A DNA stretch of 64,000 nucleotides from Eustoma russellianum (taxonomy: Eukaryota; Streptophyta; Magnoliopsida; Gentianales; Gentianaceae), in NCBI GenBank assembly GCA_036186865.1, contig AP025067.1:21074648-21138647 (forward strand), in the 5' to 3' direction. This document shows positions 33,701-44,600 of this stretch, piece by piece. The notes under the pieces were generated by a model that was not told where the DNA came from, made no database searches, and saw only the letters and a program-made list of their open reading frames with translations. Position 1 is the stretch's first letter. Every line of letters starts with the position of its first letter. A program made the translations under genes and the position numbers.

Positions 33701-33947
33701 AAATAATATCCCCATCTATTGTGATAGTACAAGTGCTATAAATTTGTCTAAAAACCCTGTACTACACTCTAAGGCAAAGCATATAGAAGTACGTTATCAT
33801 TTTCTCCGTGATCATGTTAATCTTGGACATATACACATTGAACATGTTAGAACTGATCAACAAGTAGCTGACATATTCACTAAACCCCTTAATCAAGCTA
33901 TCTTTGAGAATTTACGTGCAAGACTTGGATTAATTGCTTACAACTGA
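30735..33947 (+). CDS. Copia-1 Pol: protease, integrase, reverse transcriptase, RNase H
   Basis: The frame is open from 30735 with no ATG before 30834, and the protease motif WIVDSGCSRHMTG lies before that ATG, so translation must enter from gag. Numbering from the Met at 30834: integrase zinc site H123, H128, C157, C160; integrase core D188 (HIDLFGP), D251 (SDRGGEF), E287 (VVERKN); reverse transcriptase with QMDVKSAFLNG and YVDD at 724-727; RNase H with DADYGGC and STTEAEYMAL. The order protease-integrase-RT-RNase H is that of Ty1/copia. All expected catalytic residues are visible and no stop interrupts the 1037 codons from that Met. The element may therefore be capable of movement. It ends ARLGLIAYN. 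Copia-2 has the same gene with one frameshift. Confidence 0.95.
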   Translation, partial: VHNIKERQVAGYNNKEDEKNKTNWIVDSGCSRHMTGNKNLFSTLKNVAKGGKVTFGDNNQGQIIGKGKVGDPNKFEIKNVLLVSNLTFELLSVSQLCDNNLNVLFSSTSCKIMDKNNQVVLKGKREGNIYVLNMDDMLSSNTKCLVSHESDPNLWHRRLGHIGISTLEKLHAKSLVKGLPKLNLDDFQLCESCIKGKHVRESLKPKTEVTTSRILELLHIDLFGPCRTRSLGGSYYVCVIVDDFSRYTWTLFLASKDESASSITNLIRQLENEHESHVIKIRSDRGGEFKDSELIKFCNEKGIKHEFSPPRTPQLNGVVERKNRTIQEVARTMMVENKVPKFLWAEAVNTSSYMINRLSIRKKLNKTPFEILNGRLPKVNYLKVFGCKCFVLNTKDNLDKFDPKSDEHIFVGYSMNSKAYRCYNAQTRKIVESIHVKFNENAYLQTSNQHEIYVPNDQILHDEDELILPPTNDQIETPNQTLEMHEVQTPPTQEHNEENVPNQPIEHHEPIEDAQPSNWWQIRDKQKHPQELIIGDVNQGVRTRRQIDPNEYDQWHALISQIEPKNVNDALNDAYWIDAMHEELNQFERNNVWDLVPKPEDKSIIGTKWVFRNKMNEQGVVVRNKARLVAQGYNQEEGIDYDETFAPVARLESIRLLLAFACYNNIKLFQMDVKSAFLNGYIQEEVFVKQPPGFEDPKNPNHVYKLKKALYGLKQAPRAWYERFANFLLSNNFQRGTIDSTLFLKKKDKDLLVIQIYVDDIIFGSTNPNLVKDFEDCMKSEFEMSMVGELNYFLGLQIKQTSSGIHINQAKYIRDMIKKFNFENLKPSPTPMCTSTKLDKDENGVAFDEKLYRSMIGSLLYLTASRPDIMFAVCMCARFQSMPKLSHFKAVKRIFRYLQHTPTLGLWYDRQSSLSLHAYSDADYGGCRVDRKSTSGTCQFLGNSLISWFSKKQSSVALSTTEAEYMALSLCCTQLLWIKQQLSDFEIHVNNIPIYCDSTSAINLSKNPVLHSKAKHIEVRYHFLRDHVNLGHIHIEHVRTDQQVADIFTKPLNQAIFENLRARLGLIAYN

Positions 33948-34013
33948 CAATACTGTCTAGATCATTCTGGGTATTGCTAACTCGGTTCAGTCTTTTGCAT
34001 AATTTACAAAATT

Positions 34014-34162
34014 AAGGGGGAGAGATATATATATATCATGTCAAGGGGGAGATAACACGTTAAGGGGGAGATAACACATTAAGGGGGAGCAGCTTACACT
34101 TGATTTAGATGCTTAATATACACATATGTGGGGTAATTTTGCAAATCATCAAAAGGGGGAGA
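34014..34162 (+). other. Multiple polypurine tracts of copia-1
   Basis: AAGGGGGA occurs at 34014, 34043, 34062, 34081 and 34153. The last (AAAAGGGGGAGA) abuts the 3' LTR after two T's. Repeated tracts upstream of the 3' LTR are a described Sirevirus trait. The 216 bases between pol and LTR leave no room for an envelope-like gene. Confidence 0.85.
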
Positions 34163-34163
34163 T

Positions 34164-36929
34164 TGTTGTGATATATCATGTTTGAATGATTGCAAAATGC
34201 ATATGTGAGCATGTAGATTGTTGTGATATATTGCAAAATGCATATGTGAGCATGTATGTGTGTATAACGTTTAAAGTATATGTGAGCATGGGATTGAATT
34301 TATGAGCTAGAATTTATGAGCTAAATGTGAAATTGATTGAATGAATCAAGATTGAACAAGTTTGATTAAGATCATGAGATTGAACTTGGCCAATTCAATC
34401 ACATGTCTAAATCAAGACATGTTCAAACTGATCTTAGATGATATATATGCCAATACATGTTAATTATATGATCTAACCAAGCCTTGAAGTCACATGACTT
34501 ACAATATAAGGCAAATTGCTCGGTTTAGTATCCTATTGCAGGTTTTGGTTCATATCTTGGGCAAATGAACTCCAAATTGAGTGATTCAAAAGCCCACATG
34601 ATCCTTATTCAATTTAGAATCTAATTGGCTGAGGAAAAGCATGCTTGACACGGATAAAAACTGACTTGACACGGTGGTGAAGCTTATTGATCTTTATAAG
34701 GGTTATTTTGGTAATTTCACCATTTGGACTTCTCATTCTTATTTGGTCTTCTTCCAACGGATTTATATGATCATATGACACATTTATAAGTCATGTCACA
34801 TCATGGCAAAAATGAATCTGGAGCAGCACCATGTCTAGGTTCATCCTAGGACAAAATTCCTATTTTTGTGCTAAGGGGTATTCTGGTCTCTTCACTTGCC
34901 AATGGATCTTCTAACGTGTTATATATTGTTTATATGATGTTTATATGTGTTTATGTCACATATGGTACGTGCCCTATATTTATGGAAATGGGCAGCATGG
35001 TATCTCAAATGGAATTCTTATGGTTATCACATATATGGTTTTCTTGGAATTCTTGGCATTCTTCATATGGTATTCTATGCTACATGTTGAAGACATAAAT
35101 GGCTATATATTATATGTGTGCACACGGTTATTGGCACAAATCATGTTCAAACCTTCAGCTTTTGAACAAGTCAAGGCAAGTTGAACCAAATCCTATTTTG
35201 GTGCTGATTTCAAATGACTATTCTTGAATATATTGTGAGCCTTTTTCAACGGCTATCTTGGCTCAAAAATGGAGCAAAATTTCGTATACTATATGGTCAA
35301 GATTCAGGTTATAATGTGTGACAAAAAACAAGTCCTACAATGTAGCAAATTTGAAGCAAAAGTCTCTCAACCAAGGAAGCATATGCAACGGCTATATGGA
35401 GACCAATTCAAACTCAAAAGCTTGGCTGATTTCTATCTATCTTTGAACTACTCTCCAATGCCTATATTTTAGGCCATTCCAACGTCTATTTGACATTCAA
35501 AATGAGGAGATAAAATTGTTCAAAATACATGCCAATTCAGCTGCATACATGGCAAGTTATTCACACATGGACATTGCTGATTGGAGCTGCCTTTTAAACG
35601 TTAAAATGAAGTCATTTTCCACCTCATTCCAACGTCTATAATGAGATAAGATGAAGGATAAAAGTTCAGTTTGAAGACTGATTCAAAGCAACAAAAGATA
35701 AGCTTCATTTGGATAGCTAGAAAAGTGCTGATTTTTCTCCATTCTCAACCATTCCAACGTCCACTTTGAGGAGCCTTTAGGCTGTCCTCTTGGCTATAAA
35801 TAGCTCCAAAGATGAAGAGTAAAAAGCACCAACGAAAACAAAAGAAAAGCAAGCAAGACATTCAGCTCTTTGTCTCCATTCTTCTCTTCTACTCTTCTAT
35901 ATTGAAGAACACATTTGCAGCAAGCTTTATGATTGTATAGTTCTTCATTTCTTGTCATTTCAACACCTTTTAAACGACATATTGTAAGGGAGAAGCTGGT
36001 GTATAAAGCTTACTCCTTAGAGGTGAGCAAAAGGTGCAAAGGTGCAAAGGTGAAACAAACTAGTTGCTGTTTGTTTTGGTGAAGTCTCTTGAAGAAGTTG
36101 GTGAAAAGCTTCTTCCTTTGGCTTTGTAAGGTGACTTTGGTGTTTGGTGTTTAGTGAAATCCAAGAGAAGGTGTCTCTTGGGACTGGAGTAGGTCACATT
36201 GACCGAACCAGGATAATTCCTTGTGTTCTTTACTTATTTCCTGCACTTACTGTTTTCTGCCTGAGAATTACACTTAACTTGGCACGCATGATTGAACAAG
36301 CAAACAGTCTTAGAATTGCATGAATTTTGGATATATTATACTTCAATGTGTTAGCTTTCATTAGCCGCAAGAATCACTAAATTCTAAGGAGTTTAGCATA
36401 TTCAAATCGTCTTCACAAAATTGTTGCTACATTCTGTGAACAATTCTGACCAGTGTGCAAAACTTGTTCAATTTGAATAGGTTATCCTGCGAATCTTGAA
36501 GTGAGCCTTATATCAAATTAAACTAGACATCATAAGGTTTAATTTGACATAAGATTCATCAAAATAGCACGGGTAGATTTTGAGATATCATCGTTTGAAG
36601 TTAAGCTAACATTCTGCCTGAAACTGCCAGAATTGCACACTTTACTTATCTTGCTTATTTGAACGTGCAAACTTGCTTGAAATTGACTGAAATTTTTATG
36701 ACATACTATAAACATTCTAAACTTGATCTCTGCCAAGTTTGAGAGCTTGCACAGGTGTATAAGTGGTTCAACCAAAGCGCTCAAAACAGTGAACTGTTTC
36801 TGGAAATTCCAGAATCTGAGGCTAAAGAGGCAAAGGGGTCTTCAAACAAGTTTTTGAAGGTAATTGTAGTGTAATTTCCGCTAACCCACTATTCACCCCC
36901 CCCTCTAGTGGTGCTATACAGGTCCAACA
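34164..36929 (+). repeat. Copia-1 3' LTR
   Basis: 2766 bp, TGTTGTGATATATC to GGTCCAACA. TATA box at 35795-35802. Apart from the gap it differs from the 5' LTR at only a few positions (for example near 36274, 36289 and 36680). Confidence 0.95.
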
Positions 36930-37888
36930 ATTAGTGCTGAAGGAATTGAAATGGACCAAGAGAAAGTTAAATCCATAACTGAGTGGCCAATCCCTAAGTC
37001 TGCTGGAGATGTTAGGAGTTTTCATGGATTAGCTAGCTTCTATAGACGTTTTGTGAAGGATTTCTCTACCATAGCTGCACCCTTGAATGAGTTAGTCAAG
37101 AAAGGTGTAAGTTTTGAATGGGGAGAATCACAACAACAAGCCTTTGAGGAACTTAAGAAACATCTAACTTCTGCACCTATCCTGAGATTGCCCAACTTTG
37201 ATGAAATGTTTGAAGTTGAATGTGATGCCAGTGGAGTTGGCATTGGAGCTGTATTGCATCAAGGTAACAAACCTGTTGCCTACTTTAGTGAGAAATTGAA
37301 AGGAGCTTCCATAAATTATTCAACCTATGATAAAGAATTGTATGCCCTTGTCCGTCCTTTACAAACTTGGCAACATTATCTGCAACCTAAGGAATTTGTG
37401 ATTCATACTGATCATGAAAGCCTTAAGTATCTAAAAGGTCAAGGAAAATTGAACAAAAGACATGCCAAATGGGTTGAATTCATTGAACAATTCCCTTATG
37501 TGATCAAGTATAAGCAAGGAAAAGAAAATGTTGTTGCTGATGCATTATCTCGTCGCTATACTTTGATTACTACTCTTTCATGTAACATGTTTGGTTTTGA
37601 GTCTATCAAAGAGATGTATCATTCTGATCATGACTTTAGTTCTATCTATCAAGCATGCATTGATTCACCTTTTGCTAAATATTACTTGCATGATGGTTAT
37701 TTGTTTAAAGAACATAAGTTATGTGTACCAATGTGTTCACTAAGAGAGTTGTTGATAAAAGAAGCTCATGGAGGGGTTTAATGGGTCATTTTGGCTCGTT
37801 AAAAACTTTGGAAACACTTAAGGAGCATTTCTTCTGGCAGCATATGAAAGCACATGTTGATAAGGTATGTGACCAATGTATTACTTGC
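36930..37888 (+). pseudogene. Element A RT end, RNase H and start of integrase, inactivated
   Basis: It begins with the ATTAG duplication and continues A's polyprotein from ISAEGIE. RNase H (CDASGVGIGAVLHQG, TDHESLKYLKG) and ADALSRRY are readable. One base is lost near 37775 (GGAGGGG where C has GGAGGAGG), causing a stop at 37779. The integrase zinc region continues to DQCITC, where the sequence passes into element D at 37889. The remainder of the gene should reappear after D, outside the window. Confidence 0.9.
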
Positions 37889-38544
37889 TGGTGAGGATCA
37901 AGGGTCCGATGAGCATCAAGGGCCCCATCAAGAGGTCAAAGGTCCTATGACAAGAAGGAGGGCAAAGGAAATTTGTCATCAAGTTGCCACCTTCTTGTAC
38001 AAGCATGTTCAAGATGAACCTAAGACTCCTTGGGTTCATTTCATTGAACCTTCAACTTGAGCATGTATCACATGCACGTCTACACTCTTTGTTTCTTTGA
38101 ATTTTATCTTGTGTCTTGTGATCTTTGTTTTATGTCTTTTCTTTGTAGGTAAATTAGGTACATGAAATGTTTGAAGTGAATGTTTCAAGAGAATGTTTCA
38201 AGAGAATGTTTGAAGAGAATGTTTCAAGAGAATGTTGAAGAGAATGTATCAAGAGAATGTTTCAAGAGAATATTCGAAGAGAATGTTTGTCTATGCTAAG
38301 ACAAATTCAAATGTGTCCAAGATAGAATCTCTTGATCAAGTTGAAATCATCTCCATTATGCATAAGAGGGGGGGCGGCCACTTTAAAGTGAAGGATGACA
38401 TCTTACTTGAATTTGAACTTGAAGATAAACTTGAATTCAAATTCAACCATAATTTGAATTCAAGTTTCAACCAATTTGAGGCTTACATTTCAAAAAGGGT
38501 TCAGCTATCATCTCAAGGTCACACGCCATTTTTGAAGGATAAGG
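37889..38544 (+). repeat. Element D 5' LTR, first part
   Basis: The first about 170 bases are an open frame with GPMTRRRAKE and FLYKH...DEPKTPWVHF, a diverged form of the GPITRSMAKK...FLYRHEEDEPSKDDVHWV tail of the A family. D too therefore encodes its integrase end in the LTR. A 13-bp minisatellite and a run of AAATTCAA-like words follow. The LTR is cut at 38544 by element C (target TAAGG). Confidence 0.8.
38166..38289 (+). repeat. 13-bp minisatellite, about 9-10 units, in element D LTR
   Basis: Unit AATGTTTCAAGAG with variants (TTTGAAGAG, TATCAAGAG, ATTCGAAGAG). One unit is a base short. It lies just after the integrase-tail codons in the U3. Confidence 0.85.
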
Positions 38545-39871
38545 TGATGAGCTACAGCCTAACCTTGTGGATACAAACACTGACGATGACACCTCATTGC
38601 CCCACAATGGTCCCATAACAAGGAGTATGGCTAAGAAATTGTTACAATGTGTTGAATCATTTCTTTACAGGCATGAAGAGGATGAGCCAAGCAAAGATGA
38701 TGTCCATTGGGTTTATATGATACAAGCTATGATCTAGTTGTATCAAATGCATGTTGTACATATCTTTAGATGTTCTTTTAATATTGTTAGTTTGTTAACT
38801 TTGTTTTAGGATAGTTTGTGTTGTATTCTTGCCTTATCTTTCAGGTACACGTTTTTAGCTTGAAGATGCAAATCAAACCTGAATTTTTGTCCAAACAAAG
38901 AGGTGAAATGCGAGTAGCTTACAAGCAAGGTGGTGACAAGCACCCATGTCAAAAAATCTGATTTCTTCTCACGTGAATAAGGAAGAAACAAGCAGCTCAA
39001 AGCTATAACCAATAGGAAGGAGTCTTGCAAAAGCTTAAACCAATCACAATCAAGTTAGAAGAAGAATGCAAGCTGCTCAACATTTGATCCAATCAAATTC
39101 TTGAAGAAAAACGTTGGTTTAAGGCCTAGATACTTTGAAAACTCAAAGACCAACTTGCAACCAATCAAAAGGGAGTTCAACCAAGCTGCTCACTACAACA
39201 TCCAATCAGAATTTTTGGCTGAATTCAAGCAAGGAAAGAAACGTTGTCTAAGCAAAGTTTGTTTGAAAATTCAACACCAAGTTGCAACCAATCAAAGGCC
39301 TTTCTCAAAGCAAGCTGCTCTATGTGTTATCCAATCAATTTGATCAAAGAAAGAAGGCTGAATCTAGCAAAGAATACACGGCAAGCAACCAGAACTTTTG
39401 GAACCAAAAGATGCTCAAACAATTTCCAAGCAAAGCATGTCATTTTAGACTAGTACCTTGTACATTAAAGCTTGTACTTCCTAGCATTTTCGTTTGTATA
39501 AGTAAGGGTAGGAACCAGATTGTAAAAACAACCATTATCAATACACATTACAACCAGAATTTCCCTTGAGGAGTTATCAACATTTCAAGTTGAAGTTTAA
39601 GACCACTTACGGTTTTCTTTCAAGTTCCTAGCCTAGAACTTGTTAGTATTTGCTCCATCATTTGGTTTACAGCATCTTAGGGTCTCATTGAGGTTTTAGA
39701 TGTGTTGGAGTGCCAAAGAGGGAGAGGTGTTGGCATAAATTGAGCCAAGAACAATGGTTAAAGTTCAAGGGGTATCTTGGAGATGTTCTTTGACATAGCT
39801 TGTGTTCAAATCAGTTTGGAATAGGAGACAAAGTCCTTGGCAACGTTTTCTAGCCTTCGTTTGGCTCATCA
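38545..39871 (+). repeat. Element C 5' LTR
   Basis: TGATGAGCTACAG to TTTGGCTCATCA. It has integrase-tail codons at its start, several CCAATCA boxes interleaved with AAGCTGCTC words, and a GTATAAGTAAGG TATA-like region near 39495. Confidence 0.95.
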
Positions 39872-39873
39872 AT

Positions 39874-39885
39874 TGGTATCAGAGC
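39874..39885 (+). other. Primer binding site of element C (initiator tRNA-Met)
   Basis: TGGTATCAGAGC two bases after the LTR end. Confidence 0.95.
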
Positions 39886-41659
39886 TTTGGTTAGTCTTCT
39901 ATTCATGTTTACATTGTTTAAACTTGCATATGAATGTTGCTGCCCAAACCGTATGTTGAACTGATTTGCGTTTAGTTGCTGATTGTTTAGATAGTTAGTT
40001 TATGTTTTAAAGTGCTTGTTAGATAGTATACTATAGTTTGGTAATTTAGTTTAGTGGCAAAACCGAAAACACCCCACAAAAAGAACTTAGACTAGTTGAT
40101 AGTTAAATTTTTCATCAAGTTGTAGTACTTAAAATTCTGTTTTAGTACTTTTGTGCAAACTGTTTAGACGTTTATATGCTGCCTTATTTAGCTTAGTTGA
40201 TATTCATTATACCTTAATCTAGTAGTTTAAGTGTTAGTTTAGTTGTGTCCTTAAAAGAGAAAACTTGAACACAAAATAGATTAGTTGATACTTTAGCTTG
40301 TAATCAAGTAGTTAAAGTTCTGTTTTTAGTACTTATGAGCAATCTGTTTAAAACGTTTTTAGTGCTGCCTTGTTTAGCTTAGTTAGACTAGATTACAACA
40401 TAGTTTAAGTGTTTAGATGTTTGTTTAGTTTAGCACAAGAAAACCGAAAACCAAAGAACAAAACAAAGTAGTTTTAGCTAACTAAGTGTCTGCCTAGTTC
40501 ATGTTCATACACGTTTCTTAGGAGCTGCATCTAGTGTCATTTAGTTTAGAATCTGATTGCATCATACAAACAAAAAAAACCAAACAAAAACAAGGTAGGA
40601 TAGATCACTTAAAAAAACCGAACAAAACAAGATAGCTTAGTTGCATCAAAACTGATTTTTCCATTAGTGTTAGTAAACAGCCTTTATAGATTGCATTTAG
40701 AAACAAATAAGTTGCATTTAGCCATCTTGAGATTACTTAGATCATTTGCATCAAAAACAGAAAAAGGAAAAAGAACAAACTGCCCAAAACCGTGTGGATT
40801 AAAACAACTTTTAAAGCTCATTTGAAATCTTGGTGTATGCTAATAGCTTTATCTTTTTGTTGATTTCAATTGTTTCAAACAACTTGTTGGACTTAGATAT
40901 ATTCTGAAAGTTAGGAATTGTTTAAGCCCCACATTGTTAAAGAGCTATCCCATTGTTGCTTTAGATCAATTTCTGAACTTACATTGCACTATATACAATT
41001 TGATCTTGTTGTAATTGTGAATTGAATTCCCACTACATAGTGTTTAGCCGTGTTGTGTACGAGGAACTTTCAAATTCCAAATACAACAAACCTTGTGCAA
41101 TTAAGGGCCGTGGGCAATGTCTCATGTAGGCCGTGAGGAGTAGACTCACAACAATCAAGCAAACCATCCAAAGAAAGAAAATTAAGCTTGATTGAGAAAT
41201 ACGCGAGAGAAAAGCCAATATTTGTCAACAAGTAAGAGGCAAGACAAGAGAGAATTGCACAAGAAAGCCAAGTGAGGAAAAGCCCAAAATTAAACGTTGC
41301 ATAAAGGGAAAATCCCGTGCAAAGCTCAAAAGAAAGAAAGTGCCCAAACCAAATCCCAAAGTGTTGTAGTTTTGAGATATTGAAAGTTTCTAAAGCAAAC
41401 CCTTGCTAGCACTTTGTTTGTGTGTCTTTACTTTCACTTTACCACAATTGATAATTGCATATGCTGTAAAGTAATTGAGGGGTTGTCTTAAACAACCCCG
41501 TAGATTTCATTCAGCCCAAACAACAATTTGACTTCTGTGATTTACTTGAATCTTTAGGAGAAATAGTCCAAATTGTTGTTTTGAACAATTGTCAACATAA
41601 AGTAGAGTATTTGCATCTTGTCAATATTTTATTTGGCTTTTGAGATTGTTTTCTGAATC
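39886..41659 (+). other. Element C leader
   Basis: About 1.77 kb, non-coding, homologous to the leaders of A, B and F, with the same TTTAGTT and AAACCG-rich repeats. It ends just before the gag ATG in the context GAATCATGGG. Confidence 0.85.
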
Positions 41660-44600
41660 ATGGGTCCCCAACAGAAAGATAATGCATCATCCCCGTCCCC
41701 ATCTACTCCTGTCCCATCCCCAGTCCCTGTTACCCTAGAGAATATACAGCAAACACTCACTTTCCTTGTTAATCAATTTGGTTTAATGAGAAGTGACATA
41801 GAGGATAACAAACAGAGGATAAGCAAAGTAGAAAAGCCAACCTCAGATCACAAGGAACCTAGTATACCTTTTCAAGAAGGCACCTCTTATGATAATGAGT
41901 CTCATGTTGAACGTAGAAAAGTCACATCACTTAGAGGTAGAGAGTAGAGGTCGAGGTAGTAATGGTGGTCGTAGGAACATTTCTTTTGAGGAAAGATTTG
42001 ATAGTCTCCCTGAGTACAATGAAGAACCCTATCTAGAGGAAAGATATGATGAACGTCAACCTAATAGGGATGAACATCTTGAAGAAGAATACATTACTAC
42101 AAAACTGACAATTCCCCCCTTCCATGGAAAAAGTGATCCTGAAACATATTTGCAATGGGAAACAAAGGTAGATCATATGTATTCTTGCACTAACTATTCT
42201 GAATTGGCCAAAGTGCGGTATGCAACTTTTGAATTTGTAGATTATGCTTTACTTTGGTGGGAACAACTGAAAAACACCAGGAGAAGAACAAGACAACCCC
42301 CTGTTGTTACTTGGTCTGAGCTGAAACAAGAGATGAGGAAGAGATTCATATCTCCTTCCTATGAAAGAAGCGTTTTCCAGAAATTGCAACAACTTTCTCA
42401 AGGTAATAGATCTGTTGACGAATTTTTATAAAGAATTAGAACATTTGCTTACCAGGGCTAACATAGAAGAAGCGGAGGAAGCCACAATGGCTAGATTTCT
42501 AGCTGGCTTGAACAAAGAGATTGCATTTAAGGTGGAACTTACACCTTACTCAGATCTGGCTTCTATGGTTCACATTGCTGAGAAAGTGGAAAGACAACTG
42601 AAGGTGAAAACTTCTAACCCTTCTTTTCGGACTAATCCTTTGAGTTTTCCTAGAACACAGCCCAGGACGCCATTCCGTCCACAACAAGGTCAAGGCCGTG
42701 GATCCCAAGGAAGATCAACCCAGAACATCCAAAATCGTCCAAAGCTTCCAATCACTGATAAAGGCAAAGCCAAGGTGGAAGGTACGTCTAATTTTAAGAC
42801 TCGTGATATTCAATGTTTTAAATGCTTAGGAAAAGGTCATTTTGCTAATCAATGTCCCAACCCTAAACGCATCTTGTTTATTGAAGAGTCTAATGAGTAT
42901 TATTCTGAGGAAGAATTGGAAGAGAGTGAAGAAAACAAAGAAATTGAGCAAACGTGTGAGGAAGAAGAAGAGATTATTGAAGAGATTAATGAATGTGAAA
43001 CAAAAGAGTTCTTAGTTGTCCGTCGAGCTCTAAGTGCCCAAATTAAGACTGAAGAACCTGAAATACAACGAGAGAACATATTCCACATTCACTGTATGGT
43101 TAAAAAGAAAGTCTGCACTTTAATCATTGACTCCGGTTCATGTACCAATGTTGCAAGTTTTGAACTTGTTAGGAAACTTGAGTTACCTTTAATTAATCAC
43201 CCCCGTCCTTATAGACTTACGTGGCTTAATGAGTGTGGTGAAGTTAAAGTAACAAAGCAAGTCCTAGTTCCTTTGTCAATTGGTGGGTATTCTGCTGAGG
43301 TGTTATGTGACGTAGCCCCTATGCAATCAAGTCATATCTTATTAGGTAGACCGTGGCAATTTGACAACAAAGTTACATATGATGGTTACCTGAATAGATA
43401 TTCCTTTAGGCATAACAACAAACTGTTCAAATTAAACGCCTTGCCCCCGCACAAAGTCTTTGAGGATCAACAACGAATGTTAAAAAGCTATAATGATCCA
43501 AAAGAAAAGGAATTGGAAAGGATCTTTATCAAAGAACACCAACTGAGAAGTTCTCATCTTAAAGTTGAACCGAAAGAAAACAAAGTTTCTACTGAACCAT
43601 CTCTAAAGAAAAGCGCATTCTTTGCATCTCAAAGTGAGGTATTCCATGCTATCAATTCAAACAAAAATGTTTATATCTTACTTTACAAAGAAGCACTGTT
43701 CTCTTAACTGAAATACCATCTACTTTACCAAGTGAAGTTGCATCTTTACTTCAAGAATTTTCTAGCTTGTTTCCTGAAGGAGATCCCCCAGGTTTACCAC
43801 CTCTGAGAGGCATTGAGCATCAAATAGATTTCATTCCAGGAGCTGTTCTGCCAAACAGACCTGCCTATAGAGCCAATCCAGGAGGAAACTAAGGAAATCC
43901 AAAAGCAAGTTGAGGAATTATTGACTCAAGGTAAAGTAAGAGAGAGTATGAGTCCTTGTGCTGTTCCTGTTATCATTGTCCCTAAGAAAGATGGAACTTG
44001 GAGAATGTGTACTGACTGTAGAGCCATCAATAAGATCACTGTGAAGTATAGATACCCTATTCCTAGGTTGGATGACATGTTGGATATGTTACATGGGTCT
44101 AGGTGCTTTAGCAAAGTAGATCTTAAGCAAGGATATTTCCAAGTGAGAATTAGGGAAGGTGATGAATGGAAAACTGCCTTTAAGACTAAGTTTGGATTGT
44201 ACGAAGTGGTTAGTTATGCCCTTTGGTTTAACCAATGCCCCTAGTACTTTCATGAGGTTAATGAATGAGGTCTTAAGGAAATTCATAGGGAAATTTGTAG
44301 TAGTTTACTTTGATGACATTCTTATCTACTCCAAAACCCTAAGTGAACACCTGAACCATCTAAGAGCCGTTTTTGTCACCCTACAGAAAGAAAAGTTGTA
44401 TGCTAATTTCAAGAAGTGTTCTTTCTGTCTGGAGAAGGTTACATTCTTAGGATTTGTGATTAGTGCTGAAGGAATTGAAGTAGATCAAGAGAAAGTTAAA
44501 TCCATAACTGAGTGGCCAACCCCTAAGTCTGCTGGAGATGTTAGGAGTTTTCATGGATTAGCTAGTTTCTATAGACGTTTTGTGAAGGATTTCTCTACCA

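Larger units (their letters stand above)
25580..36929 (+). mobile_element. Copia-1: Sirevirus-like Ty1/copia retrotransposon, full length
   Basis: 11.35 kb, flanked by the exact duplication ATTAG (25575-25579 and 36930-36934). Both LTRs are about 2.76 kb and nearly identical apart from a short assembly gap and a few single-base differences. Gag and pol are open. Sirevirus traits: very long LTRs, large Gag with coiled coil, and repeated AAGGGGGA tracts before the 3' LTR. Nearly identical to copia-2 in opposite orientation. Confidence 0.96.
1185..37888 (+). mobile_element. Element A: CRM-like Ty3/gypsy retrotransposon, broken by four insertions
   Basis: A is the outermost identifiable element. 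Its 5' LTR is 1185-2229 plus 11484-11636. Its leader is 11637-12846 plus 22268-22779. Its gag-pro-RT is 22780-25579, and RNase H through the start of integrase is 36935-37888. The gaps hold F, B, copia-1 and D; the first three are flanked by exact 5-bp duplications of A sequence. The rest of its integrase and its 3' LTR must lie beyond the right edge, after D. Frameshifts, stops and a changed catalytic residue make it a dead copy. Confidence 0.85.

Noticed and set aside
33948..34163. An envelope-like gene between copia pol and the 3' LTR
   Set aside because: Only 216 bases, filled with polypurine tracts.
38166..38289. CRISPR-like array
   Set aside because: 13-bp head-to-tail units without spacers, in a plant LTR; it is a minisatellite.
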